Positions 32,738-45,079 of a DNA stretch of 64,000 nucleotides are shown here, one piece after another (within the stretch, counting starts at the first letter, position 1; the number at the start of each line of letters is the position of its first letter). The notes below the pieces were generated by a model. That model searched no databases and was not told the DNA's origin. It worked only from the letters and a program-made list of their open reading frames with translations. The stretch is from Ypsolopha sequella (lineage: Eukaryota; Arthropoda; Insecta; Lepidoptera; Ypsolophidae). The translations under genes were made by a program, and so were the position numbers. The DNA is taken from contig OW203986.1 of NCBI GenBank assembly GCA_934047225.1, forward strand, positions 25,547,221-25,611,220, read 5' to 3'.

Positions 32738-34165
32738 AAAATAAACTTTTAACAAAAAAGTAGTAACCGATTTCAAATGTAACAGCAGGCATTCACTAAA
32801 AAGTTAATGATAATTATATAACTTTACTGAGTAACTCATACATAACGTAAGTACATGTTGCGTTGTTATAATGCCGTGCACATAAATTTATTTATACAAC
32901 ACCTGCTCGGAAAGTACTTTCTTACTTTTTGGAAAACGATGCAGAAAATACGTCATTACTGTCATACAAATATGCGGGCGGAAAAAGTGTATGAAAATCC
33001 ATCGTTAACGTGCTTGAGCGGGCAGAAAAAGTATATGCAAATCTATTGTTGACGTGCTGTTTTTTTTTTTTAATATAACATGAGCAAGTGGCCAGTATCA
33101 TTTTGCGAACTCGGACGTAAAAACTTTTTGTCTTTTGGCATAATATGATTAAATTAGGTTACCTACCAAGAAGTTAATAACTAGTTCTGATGTTATCAAA
33201 ATAAATCAAAAAGTTAAAATCACACGCGAATCGCTTTTTTTGTTTTATCTGAATTTTAAATTTGTAAAATTACTAGCTACTTGTCTAATGAAAGCTGAGA
33301 GTAACTTTATCTGACACCCGTATATGGAAAGTAGGTACCTATATTATATGTGGACACGTACACGTATTTTTTTCCTCGTAGGTTTAGTATAAAGCACTAT
33401 GTATCACTTGGGAGAAAGTGCGATTCCCAACTCGTATGTATTGAGGCCCTTGGCTTCGCCTCGGACCAGTGGCGTGCACAGAACTTTTTTCTGGAAAAGC
33501 AATCAGAAGGTCAAGTACGACAATAAAAAAAATATGAAATTTTTTTAATAACACTTTGAAAAAAAAAAGTTTGTATGATGCCAGGGTAGGCACTGCCTTT
33601 CCTAGAGTGAAAATTTTCATACAGACTTTTTTTTTTCAAATTGTTATTTAAATTTTTTCATATTTTTTTTTATTGTCGTACTTGACCTTCTGATTGCTTT
33701 TCCGGAAAAAAGTTCTGTGCACGCCACTGCCTCGGACCTCAAACTACACCTTCGTTGGTAATCATCCCCTTTCTTCCCTCGGTGAACAATGTACTATTAC
33801 TTGCAAGATTTAGTGGAAACTGCTATTTGTATTATTTGTGAAGAAAACTGTTTGTTTCCCAATTAATAAAATATAATAAAAATAATAAATAAAATCATGA
33901 ATGGCGGATGGTACCGAAACAACACTTTTGCCGACTTCTTTCTTCCTGAAACACTATGTTACGTAGAATTCGGTGCTCTCATATTGTTTCTTTTGTTGCT
34001 ATGTCGTAGGGAATACGCCGACTTCTAGATGACATTAAGTTTCAGGAAGAAAGAAGTCAGCAAAAGTGTTGTTTCGGTGCCATCGATCATTTATTATACA
34101 ATTATTATTAACTTTTTAGTGAAATAATGTTAAATTTGAAGTCAGTTACTATTTTTAACCGACTT
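32738..34165. repeat. Broken foldback element of the ACCGACTTC family
   Basis: An outer left piece (32738-32820: AATAAACTTTTAACAAAAAAGTA, ACAGCAGGCATTCACTAAAAAG) and a right part (33906-34165) correspond to sections of the large palindrome next door. The right part contains its own hairpin. CGAAACAACACTTTTGCCGA and CTTCTTTCTTCCTGAAAC at 33913-33952 are inverted at about 34035-34078 around a ~70-bp loop. About 1.1 kb of unrelated sequence, including a hAT MITE, separates the two pieces. The reading as one element split by insertions is an inference. Confidence 0.5.
33467..33729. mobile_element. 263-bp hAT-type foldback MITE with exact 8-bp target duplication
   Basis: The ends are CAGTGGCGTGCACAG and its complement. 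The inversion continues inward through AACTTTTTTCTGGAAAAGCAA, TCAGAAGGTCAAGTACGACA and ATAAAAAAAATATGAAA for over 90 bp. It is flanked on both sides by CCTCGGAC (33459-33466 and 33730-33737). An 8-bp duplication with CAG-starting ends is typical of the hAT superfamily. A 78-codon minus frame crossing it is an artefact. A diverged relative is at 57690-57947. Confidence 0.88.
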
Positions 34166-35943
34166 CAAAAAGGAGGCGGTTCTCAATTCGACTGTATGTT
34201 TTTTTTTTTTTTTTTGGCGTTGTTACTCCATAACTCCGTCATTTCTGAACCGATTTGAACAATTCTTTTTTTGTTTGAAAGAATGTACTTCCAGGTAGGT
34301 CCCATTTAGGGTTTGGTCATGATCTGATGAAGGTCTTCAGAGATAGGCAGTGGAACTCCTCAGAAAATGACAGCATACCTCTCGAAATTGATGTAATCGC
34401 TTTGTACCTGGGTGCTGATTACAAGGTATTACTTTAAAATCATCATTCTTCCACCTGACCTTTGATCCTGGCTTCATCACCATATCCACCATAGAACTCC
34501 TCAACGGATCAGAGCACATAACTCGAGATTGCGGCAATCACTGCGTTAGGGTGCTAATTCAAGGTTATTACTTGGAGATTACCAGAATACCCGTCTGACT
34601 TTCGATCCTGGCTTCATCACCATAGAACTCCTCAACGGATGACAGCACATAACTTTGGATTGCGGCAATCAGTTTGTGTTATGGTGCTCATTGCAGGGCA
34701 TTGCTTGAAAATTGCCAGTGTACCCACCTGACCTTCGATCTTGGCTTCATCACCGTAGAACTCTTTAACGAATGACAGCACATAACTCGAGATTGATAGC
34801 AGGAAGCTACTCAAACATAGCTACTTATACTCACTTGAACTTCGTTTCATATTAAAACCACGTTTGCAAGAACTACCCATATTTCACAATTTAACCCAGC
34901 AACACTAAAAAATGTGAAATAAAATAAACTTTTAACAAAAAAATAGCAACCGACTTCAATAGTAACAGCAGTCATTCACTAAAAAGTTAATAATAATTCT
35001 ATAAAGACCGATGGTACCGAAGCAACACTTTTGCCGACTTCTTTCTTCCTGAAATATTATGTTATCTAGAAGTCGGCGTATTTCCTACGATATAGCAACA
35101 TAAAAACCAATATAAGAACGCCGACTTCTAGATAACATAACGTTTCAGGAAGAAAGAAGTCGGCAAAAGTGTTGCTTCGGTACCATCGGTCTTTATAGAA
35201 TTATTATTAACTTTTTAGTGAATGACTGCTGTTACTATTGAAGTCGGTTGCTATTTTTTTGTTAAAAGTTTATTTTTTGTTAAAAGATTATTTTATTTAA
35301 CATTTTTTAGTGTTGATTGGTTATATTGTGAAATATGGGTAGTTCTTGTAAACGCGCTGTTGATATGAAACGAAGTTCAAGTGAGTATAATGTCTATGTT
35401 TAAGTAGCTTCCTGCTTTCAGCACCATAACACAAAGTGATTGCCGCAATTTCGAGTTATGTGCATGTCATCCGTTGAGTAGTACTATGATGATAAAGCCA
35501 GGATCGAGGGTCAGATGGGTACACTGGCAATTTCCAAGCAACACCCTGCAATCAGCACCTTAGCACAAACTGATTGCCACAATCCAAAGTTATGTACTGC
35601 CATCCGTTGAGGAGTTCTATGGTAATGAGGCCAGTTTGATACTACGGTCATGTAGAGAAATGTAAATTTACAAGTAATACCATGCAAACAACTGGCCAAC
35701 ACAAAGTGATTAGCTCAATCTCGAAAGGTATGCTCTCATTTTCTGAGGAGTTCCACTACATATCTCTAATGACCTTGATCAAATCATAACTAAACCCAAA
35801 ATTGGTCCTACCTTGAAGCACATTCTTCCAAACAAAATAATAATAATACAAATCAGTTCAGAAATGACGGAGTTATGGAGTAACAAAGCCAAAAAAAAAA
35901 TATGAAAAAAATACAGTCGAATTGAGAACCACTTCCTTTTTTT
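34166..35943. repeat. ~1.8-kb imperfect palindrome (giant foldback)
   Basis: The outer left end (AAAAAGGAGGCGGTTCTCAA, TTCGACTGTAT, CATAACTCCGTCATTTCTGA) is mirrored at 35855-35943. Matching continues inward through the TGAGGAGTTCYA and TTCAAGTGAGTATAA blocks. The inner arms, with CCGATGGTACCGAAGCAACA, are nearly perfect and close on a ~40-bp loop at 35079-35118. Each arm includes about three ~140-bp tandem units (ACTCCTCAACGGATGACAGC, CGATCCTGGCTTCATCACCA). The left arm is about 90 bp longer than the right. Reading frames inside are shadows of these repeats. It is probably a foldback transposon or a post-insertion inverted duplication. Confidence 0.85.
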
Positions 35944-36137
35944 ACGATAGATAATAGATTACGATTTTTTTTTTTTATTATCTTTATCATAATTGCTTTA
36001 ACGTTATGCTAATATCTATTATCGTAATTTTATTCAAATTTAAATTATTTTTCTAATATTATTTCAATATTTACAAGTTGTCAAAAATATTTAAATACTT
36101 ACTTGGTGTTATTCCTTATTATTTATAATTAAAATGT
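35944..36137. other. AT-rich spacer
   Basis: AT-rich spacer with no recognisable feature. Confidence 0.5.
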
Positions 36138-36373
36138 TTTATATAAAACGGCTCACCTCAATACGTGTTATGATCGGGAAAGTCGACCAGTTTCAGCAGA
36201 TTTAGGCTGCCTTCATCTGGGCGAGTGAAGACGTTTACGCGATGACGTTACGCCTCACGCGTCGTCGTCGCGCAAACGTCTTCACTCGCCCAGATGAAGG
36301 CAGTCTAAATCTGCTGAAACTGGTCGACTTTCCCGATCATAGTACGTATTTGGGTGAGCCATTTTTATATAAA
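36138..36373. mobile_element. 236-bp near-perfect palindrome with GC-rich arms
   Basis: The left arm (36138-36241) and right arm (36268-36373) are about 95% complementary. They include GGCTCACC, TATGATCGGGAAAGTCGACC, AGTTTCAGCAGATTTAG and CATCTGGGCGAGTGAAGACG. The loop is about 27 bp and rich in CGTC. Both sides end in TTTATATAAA. It looks like a foldback MITE; no clear target duplication is visible. Confidence 0.75.
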
Positions 36374-37975
36374 TCATGAATTATCCTCAAGTCTCATTTA
36401 ATTCTTTAATTAAAATGTTGTCAATCAAGCTACTATAATCAAAAGTTCCCCTAAAACATTTTAAGATAACATGGAATCTCACCAACAATGAAGCCCAATA
36501 TATTTTGGGGCAAATAGCACTATTTTTCCATTTGTTTTCCCGAACTCATATCTCTGACACTATCAAAACACGTTTTCTACAAAGGCCTGTCGCCTTCACA
36601 GCTTCCTACACGTCATCCCCCATTTCCGAAGATCAAAAAATGTAATTATCTACCCCCGATCTACCCTCAACCATTTATATTTGTTCTACAAATTCGACGT
36701 TCGCAATTGGCTGTGTTTCCAAAGACGCGGACGAAACGATAAAAAAATAAATTGACTATTTGATAATTTAGTGTGTAACGTTTGGTGATAAGCAGATGAA
36801 TTTTCATAATATTGCAGTTACTTGATCAAGATGTTAATTATAACGTGACGTAGCCTAAGGCCCTAAGTCCCTACGCGGACAGGGAAAGCCCTTTCAATCA
36901 ATATCTCATCCTGTATATTTTAGATGTCACATCTTGGCTGATTCTTCAGAATTACTCTCCGCACACTTAACACGGCAACACTGCTGCAAAGAGAAAGAAA
37001 GATATTAGAGATAGATGAGAAACTAATAAAGGACTCTTATGAAAATATGGTTAACTTGCTTAATTTTGTAAAATTTCTACTTCTACTTATTCCTTCAATA
37101 AAAACAAACGTCATTGGTGTCGATTCGGCGCAATACAAATTAACTTATTTTACAGGACTAACCTTATTTTGGGCGTCCTGTCTTTGCCTTTACGATACAG
37201 AAAGAAAAAGACAGAACACTTAAATTAAGTTTAGTCTTGTCAAATAATCGACACTATTGAATCCGACAAACATGCCACTTTCTCGTCATATAATGAAAAC
37301 GCAGCCACCGCACCACTGCCGCCACTACTTTATTACTTTAGGGAGCTTGTGACATCAAGATATTTCGAATTGGAATCTTATTAGAGATAAAAGAAACTTG
37401 ACATGATGCAATGCATACGAATTGCGACATTGGATTGACTCATAAACTAACCTGTCAAGATATGAATGGGATGCCTGCGGGTCCCTAATAATAATAATTG
37501 GTATTGTAACGAGATGAATAAGATACAACGGTAAAAAAAACGATATATTAGTATTTTGTGCAACTGTGACAAAATTGTGAAATATTAGGTTACGAGTGCT
37601 TGTTTACGAAACTAAAGAAGTGAGTTACGTAATAGACTTGCATGAGTGTCCCAATGTCTTATTATGTCCAGTTGCACACAATAATTTATCTACGACCATC
37701 AAAAATCATTTTACAAAAATGAGAAAAAGAACACTCTTGATAGTAGATGTAGTGATACTCGTCATGATACCAGAACCTCCTTGTATGTAGAAACCTCAAA
37801 CCAATCAGAAGTTAGAAGAATAAAGAGGGCGTGGCTTAAGAACTTAATACAGACTGTTGTCGCTTGCGGTTGGTTCTCTAGCGGTGTTATTAATAAATTT
37901 GGCCAATATTACCGCAGAATTGCAAAACAAGGTTAAACAATGTTGGTACTTACAAAATCACTTTCGTTTTATTAA
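36374..37975. other. Non-coding intronic sequence
   Basis: No exon-like segment recognised. A 64-codon plus frame at 37596-37790 has no known domain and no splice context. Confidence 0.4.
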
Positions 37976-38274
37976 TTTTTAGGGTTCCGTACCCAAAGGG
38001 TAACCAATGAGACCATATTACTAGGACTCCGCTGTCCGTCTGTCTGTCCGTCTGTCCGTCTGTCACCGGGCTGTATCTCATGAACCGTGATAGTTAGACA
38101 GTTGAAATTTTCACAGATGATATCTGTTGCCGCTATTACAACAAATACTAAAAAACAGAATAACATAAATATTTAAGAGGGCTCCCATACAACGGACATG
38201 TTTTTTTTGCCGTTTTTATAGATAATGGTACGGAACCCTTTGTGCGCGAGTCCGACTCGCACTTAGCCGGTTTT
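37976..38274 (-). repeat. Dispersed repeat C, complete copy 2 (inverted)
   Basis: Runs from TTTTTAGGGTTCCGTACCC, through GTCCGTCTGTCTGTCCGTC, CTGTATCTCATGAACCGTGA and GTTGAAATTTTCACAGATG, to GGTACGGAACCCTTTGTGCG and GACTCGCACTTAGCCGGTTT. It is the reverse complement of 30192-30481 with about 15% divergence and variable CCGTCTGT units. Confidence 0.8.
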
Positions 38275-40199
38275 ACTCATTTATAACACTTTTTAAATTT
38301 ACATAGATATTTAAAATATATTTTTACATAAAGAACAGACATTGTGTACAAAGGCAGCACTTACTGCTTATAGCAATATCTCCCTGGCAACCTTTTGATG
38401 TTGTAATTACCTTATTTAAATTTGTAGATATATTAATAATTTGCAATATTCCGCTAAACACTCTTACCATGCTATTCAAAATGCAGACTCAAGCACCGCC
38501 CGCCCTCCCGCATAAAACATGCACAAGCAAAGCAAGCAGTACGAGCACAAAATAAAGCAATCTTAAATAACAAGCAAGAAAACTTATCGACACGTGTTTC
38601 GCCTCTAAACGAGGCATCCTCGGGATGTGTAGTCCGCCCGACCGCTCGACAGCAAATGGGTTCAGCAAATCAATAAATTTTATTACCTTATTTGATTATG
38701 GGAGTAGATAAAATAGAAAGTTGAATTTTGCATCCTTTTTTCACTTGTCTTTGGCGTAAATCTTCGAACGGAATGCGACAAAGTTTTTTTTTTAATATAA
38801 TGTATATGTGTATATTTTATAGTCTGACCAGTAGAATAGTAAAGGAAATATGTTAATTACTAACATCTAAATATTCTAGAAAGGTTCTTGTCCGTTCTGC
38901 GCTCATAAAACTGACTGAAACTGATAGAAAACTAATTTAGAACAAAATGCACTTCGCAACTTTTACTGCAAATTAGTTTCCATTTCCGGAAATTTAAAGT
39001 TTCTTCGAAATAATATTCTGTACAATATTAAATGCCTACTTCTGAGTTTAATTTCAAAAATGTGTTTCAAAATTATTTCCAAAGTACTTCATAGAAACAA
39101 TTGACCAAATTGACCCTTAGGTCACTAAACTCATTCCAATTTCTCATCTGATTAAGCCCTATTTACGACAAGTAGAAATAAATCATTCTTATAATAAATG
39201 ACAGTAGTATGTGTCAAAAATAATAGCCACCAGTGACATCTGTCAAACGCGCGTTAATGATTGTTCAAACAGTAGGGCGTACACTATGGGGGTTCTTATC
39301 AAGTGGACGCAGGAGCGGGGTGACAGTATCTTACTTCGAGGCGGCCGGTTTCTAGTCATACCCTAGCTTTTTGCCTACTCGATCAAAACGAAGTGTTATA
39401 AGGTATCATCTATTTAGTTTGTGCCTATTACATTTCAAGTCTGAAATGTCTCGCAAAATTAAATATCGTTTATAATTTTGTAAACGTAATTACTATTATT
39501 GAAATTCCCGTAACACTATTATGGTTTAAAGATTTAATCATAACTGTAAACTCTTTAAAAGTTCAATGTCATTTATTACACGTAGTAAAGGTATTAATTT
39601 TTAAGATAAATCCATAAAAATGAGGTCCCCCCCTTTATGTGGGATAACAAATTATAACTGGGATAACTGTTTAGAATGAGATTTGTTACCGACTAATTTC
39701 GATTTGTCAACTGCCCAATCTCCTCTAATAACTATCTAACGCTTGTTGTTAACTTTTGCGTATACAGGGGAGGAGTATGAAGGCTCTGCCCCCCCCCCCC
39801 AAACACCAAGATATAGATATAAACACCACAAGATATAAGATATATAAACCTATCTAAGGTTTGCCAAAAGTGCTAAAAAGACGCCTAAAACCTTACTTTT
39901 TTGTTCATGCAAGGAAATATAAACATAAAGAAAACTACAGTGACAAATGATGCACATTGGCGAGCTTACAGATTTCTAACAGGAATACCATCACAATAGG
40001 AAAAAGTAACATAAACGAAGTAATCATACACTTGTACACAGAGAAGAAGAACATACAAAGAATTTTACAAGTACCCATAAGGCTAATTACAAAATAAAAG
40101 TAGATGTCAATACTTACTTTAAATAAAATGTATGAAATATTATAAATATACGTAGTGTGTAATAAACTACATGAACATAAATATATATAATAATATGTC
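38275..40199. other. Non-coding intronic sequence
   Basis: Holds a repeat-like motif at about 38590-38650 (CGACACGTGTTTCGCCTCTA, GAGGCATCCTCGGGATGTG) that I recognise as recurrent in lepidopteran genomes. It also holds a 12-C run at 39789-39800. No gene is seen. Confidence 0.4.
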
Positions 40200-40764
40200 T
40201 TTACCTATGAAATTGCCCAAATTTTCTTACAGATTCATGAGTTCATAATTCCTGTAATTCAATAGCTATTTCAATTATTTGTCTTATGTTTTAAAGTTGA
40301 TTTCAAGGTTTTTACATCTACGTATTAAAGTTCGTTTTTATTTTCAGTTTGATTCTACAAATTAAATCTTCAAAAACAGTTCGTCCTAAATACCATCCAT
40401 TTCCATAATAAGATTAGTAATAATTTTTTTAGAGCTGACACTTTTCAAAAATTAAATTAATATTGCTGTTAGCTTAATGGTGTCTCATTCATACACCTCA
40501 TGATATTTGAGTACCTACCTCATGATATTTTAATTTATGGTCTGTGCGGATGGACGACACTCTAACTTTAATTGTAAATAATTAAGATTTCTTCTTATGT
40601 AAGTGACATATTGTCTTTAATAAGAATAAAGTATCTTTAAACCTATACACATAAGAAATTACATAATTTGGATTTGTAATTCCTAAAAAATATACAAAAA
40701 TGTTAGTATTGAAAATTGAGTTTACTTCAAATTCTCTATAGAAAACAGCAATTTCATGTGTAAA
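40200..40764. mobile_element. TTTACATATGAAATTGCCG MITE, copy 2, carrying a nested insertion
   Basis: Aligns end to end with 9744-10157. Shared segments include GATTCATGAGTTCATAATTCC, TTTTTTAGAGCTGACACTTTT and ACTTCAAATTCTCTATAGAAAA. The difference is 148 extra bases at 40497-40644. Confidence 0.78.
40497..40644 (+). mobile_element. 148-bp retroposed-looking insertion flanked by ATACAC
   Basis: The insert is bounded by ATACAC at 40491-40496 and 40645-40650, which occurs once at the equivalent site of copy 1 (CATTCATACACAAAAG). It ends in AATAAGAATAAAGTATCTTTAAACCT, with an AATAAA signal and a short non-poly(A) tail. It has no terminal inverted repeats. This is what a heavily 5'-truncated LINE 3' end would look like. 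Confidence 0.65.
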
Positions 40765-41570
40765 GATCTATTATTTGTGATAAACCTATTAGTCAGAATG
40801 CAACCCCCCCTCCCAAATCAAACACTGGATCCGCCCTTGTATTAAGAGGTTGTAACGTTTTAAGGTGGCTCCGTCGGAAAAATTAGCAACTCGATTCGTG
40901 ATGGTTGAAATTTCGAACAAAACCATATTAAAATAAAGTTCTTATCAGCTCGCACTGCAACATGGCTGTTACGTCAGTCGCTGCGGGTGATAAGTACGAA
41001 AATAGTGTTTTTAATTTATTTTATCTAAAATAAAATGAATTTCCAAGAACTGAGAAAACCATATCATTTAATATAATATTTTTATACTTTTTCGATAAAA
41101 ACTCTAGCAGTTATATTGTTACAAGTGGAGAAAAAATCGACAAATAAGGTTAAACTTAGAATTTTCTTGCTTCACTTCTGTACATTAAAATAAAATTCTG
41201 GAAAAACCACATCACTATTTATATCATGTAGATTACTTTTCGTAGATTTATTTATTATTTATTATTTATTATAGATTTATTTATGTAGATTTATTTTTCT
41301 TCTATTAAAAATGCTATAGTTCCCGTATAAAATGGTTATAAAGTTATTCAGTTCAAGGTCGTTGGCGTTGCGAGAAACCTTAATATAAGGTACCAACGTA
41401 CCAGTTGGACACAATCTTGGAAACTACGTGTATCAAAACACACAGGGTCGTAACATAATTAGTTTTTCTTTGTGTTCGCCGGGACCTTTAATTTGGATTT
41501 AATTGCGTGCCGAGAGCATTTATATGTACCTATATAAACGGTATCTTATTTTTAATTCACATTCCTCTTA
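40765..41570. other. Non-coding intronic sequence
   Basis: AT-rich. Local ATTTATTATTTATT repeats near 41250-41300. No gene seen. Confidence 0.4.
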
Positions 41571-41918
41571 AGAGCCCGGTCCGCGACGATAACAACTTTG
41601 ACGCAAAGCATTTTCTTAAACATTTTTCTGGCCTTTATCGCGATGTTTTTGGAAAAAACTGAGGACATATAAAGTTATTTCATTGTATTGTTTCTCTTTT
41701 GCGAGTTATTTTGGTACTTACGAGCCCTTTCCGAATAGTTCTTCATAATGTTTAAGTACCAAAATAATTTGCAAAGGAGAAACAATTCAATCAAATAAAT
41801 TTTAGGACCAATATAAATTGGCGTATGTCCCTGGTTTTTAAAAAAACATCGCGGTTAAGATAAGAAAAATATTTAATAAATACTTCGCATCAAACGGACG
41901 AAAAATACGGAGCGGGTC
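41571..41918. mobile_element. ~348-bp imperfect foldback element
   Basis: CGCGATGTTTTTGGAAAAAACTG, TTGTTTCTCTTTTGCGAGTT and ATTTTGGTACTTA on the left face inverted equivalents at 41745-41870 around a ~35-bp loop. The complementarity extends weakly to GAGCCCGGTCCGCGACG / ACGGACG...GAGCGGGTC at the ends. The arms are about 75-80% identical, so this is an older MITE. Confidence 0.6.
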
Positions 41919-44900
41919 ATTTGTTGAGGGAGGTCTCGAAGCAAATTTTTCTTTTCCACTTGGAAGAACTATTCACTGTGGCAACAAATCTTGTTTTAAA
42001 GTAAAGAAGTTAAGTATTGGTCACAAGTATATTTTTTTAATTATTTTTATTTATTTAATGTACATCTATCTTCTATATGGCTTTATTTACTTTTAATAAC
42101 CTACTATACATAATCTACAATATTATTAAAAAAAAACTATCTTAACTGAAAACTTCAAAAGTAGAAAAAAAATAAACTAAGTTATAAAAATAAATCTTTC
42201 TTTACATCATCTTCTATATTGATTGCGTTAGCTTTTTTTTCGTTACAAAGAACCAAAATAATATATTTCCAATTGGAAAAATGAAGTAATCGGGCCTCGT
42301 TTCTGATAACTTACCGTCTCTCCAATATGAAGGCTGTATAAATCAAAGTCACCCTACGTATATCAAGTTACAGTAAAGGTAATAAAAGTAGTTTCCCTAC
42401 ATTGGGCCCCCACAACCGTACATTAAGGCCCCGTAACCACTTGTTGAGGTCATCCACACGAGCTCACCACATTACCGGCTATTTCCTTCTTGCCTTTCTT
42501 GCTGTAGTGGAGGTACAGACAGCAAAATAAATTAGTAACCATGTCCAGTCCCAAAACTTTGATCCTAAGACCCCCAGACGAGTGATAGATGAAATGAAGG
42601 TACTAGATAAATAGTGCGTGTATTTATGTATTGATCAAATATTCCTCACCTTATCTTTCACTCTTTTGGAGGTCGTAGGATCGAAGTGTTTGCGCTGGGC
42701 CTGGTTACTTATTTCTTTTGTTGACTGTACAGTCCTCAAACAATATGAAAAAGGTAATGATTATTTGTTAGAAAGGAGACGGTCAGAATCGGCCTTAACC
42801 GCGTACATGAAATACATTTATACTATAATTTTTGTTAGATTTATTCGTAGCTAGTTTCACTTTTATAATAACGGACACAGATATTAAAATAAACAAGTAC
42901 TTAATGTCGCAGCCGGTTATGAGAGTGAACACCGAACGAAACGAAAGGGCGCAATCTACCAAGTAGTCCACAAACTACGCTTCCAGCGTGCTTTGATAAG
43001 AGTCATGCGTGATGCAATTGGCAGTCCCAGCTTTTTATTTCACGATTCATGCTTTTCTTCTGGATTTTAATAGAGATTACATTACGACTGACATTTGAGC
43101 ATGACCCTTTTAAATATATTAGAATCATCGTGAAACATTGTTACAACTATGAACGTTTCAAACGCGCTTAAGTTTATTTTCGCAATGCCGTATGAAAATA
43201 ACCTCAAAATAAAAACTATTTATCATAAAAAGTTATTAAAAGATGGTGTCCGTTTTAAATGGATAGTCAAACCGTGTTATTTTGAATTTGTTCTTTATCA
43301 TTGACCACAATATATTTGTGTACTCTCTTAAGGCATTTTGCTTATGGAGAACTGACCGTCTCCTTTGGTTACATATTAAAATAGACGGTTACTTTATAGC
43401 ATATTTTTCATAACAAGTCGTATTAAACTCTAAATGCGGGATGTAAATTCCATTTACAGCCCTAGGAAGGTAAGTTAATTTGAAAATCGAAAGAGGTTCT
43501 TAAATTCACTAACTGGTAAGGCATTCGTCTATCTAAATGGCAATTGAAAACATGTTTGCCTTATCTCTTTTTACTTTGTTAAAGTAGAAATTTTTCAATA
43601 TACAAGAAACTTAACTAAAAAATTAAATACATAACATTCAAAAACTTTACTAAAGATTATCTAAAATAATATTGTGTTTGATGATTGATTTAATACGTTT
43701 ATTTATATTTACGTGTCTTGTTTGTAATTATGTAAAGATTTATACTAAAATTAATGAAAATTTATAAAAGAAAACTTTAAAAGTTGATATAAATTTATTC
43801 TGTTATTGTGTATTTTTTGCATTTTAATTATACAATTAATTAATATTTAAATGGTAAATAAGGAGAAAAACTAACAAGGCGAGCGGGACTCACGTACGAG
43901 TTCTCTCTCAATTCTACTCAATCTATGATATTCTCAATTTATGACATTGTACTCACTGTATTTTTCTTAACCTACTTTCCCTATCAGCTTTGAAGAGGGA
44001 TCATAATACCAATAAAATGCTTCCAAATCACGATGTGCCTTTAATGAAAGGTCTTATTATTTATCGATAATATCCTTAGATAAAAAGAAAGAACAGAACA
44101 ATTTTCAATCATGATTAATATATTTCTTCTACTTAAGGGGCTTGGTATCGCCAAAAGGTACTTTCTAAAGCCTCGTTTATAGCCTAACCACAAATATTGA
44201 AAAAAAATATATGAATTATCCACTCTAACAAAACGTATGCAACATATTACTTTTTGATACCACCAAAAGTTCTGTATGAAAAAAAAATTCAACCGAATGT
44301 TGTTTTTGGGCTTGAATTCCCTACTGCTCCTATATGGCTTGATCGATTTAATTCATTTACGCTTTGAGTTAGATAAACATGATAGCTATAAATATAACAT
44401 AGGATTATTCAATCGAACAATTGCGTCCATGTGAAATGTTTTATTTTCTCCTATTTCGCCCTATCAAGGACGCAGCGAGCGTCGCAACAGCCACTATGCA
44501 TTACGCGCTGATATGAACGTTATTTCAATGTCGTTTCCGTCCATATTCGTACCGATAAACATCGAGCTGTTAATTTGGCGACACTTATCGCCGTAAGGAT
44601 CGCTTCTTCAGATTTATCTAAATCCCGACCTAATCACAAGAAATAATTAAAATGTCCAAAACACAACTCTCATTTAAAAACAATGTACAGAAATAACATA
44701 CTTTTTTCAAAAACTGTTTTTTTTTTATTTTCCACCATACTTAAATTGTAAACCGAATTTTAAACTGCTTGATATACCAGCCTGTAATACACATACTGAA
44801 CGCTCACAAGGGCGTTATGTGAAATTCACGCCTTGTTATAAAGAACAGATGGCGCTGTCGTCGCTACAATACGTGTTACTTCGTATAGTTAAGAAATCCA

Positions 44901-44970
44901 CAGTTCTCCTAAACTAACATTTATATATTTTTATAGCAACATCCTTCGTTTACATTCTAAATATTTAAGA
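41919..44970. other. Non-coding intronic sequence
   Basis: No exon, RNA gene or well-bounded repeat recognised. Frames of up to 83 codons (for example 44041-44292 minus) have no domain and AT-driven composition. Confidence 0.4.
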
Positions 44971-45079
44971 TTACAGTTGCGTTCAAGTAAATTTTCGTAT
45001 GGAATCTGTTAGTTACGCTACTGTCCACTCGAGACGGTTTTTAGATTCCATATGAAATGTTACGTGAACGCAACCGTAA
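44971..45079. mobile_element. 109-bp short foldback MITE
   Basis: TTACAGTTGCGTTCAAGTAA plus ATTTTCGTATGGAATCT (44971-45007) is inverted at about 45043-45079 at roughly 85% identity. The central part (TAGTTACGCTACTGTCCACTC) is unpaired. Confidence 0.6.

Noticed and set aside
34337..35702. Several 60-66-codon frames on the minus strand
   Set aside because: They lie in the tandem units of the large palindrome and repeat the same sequence. No independent coding evidence.
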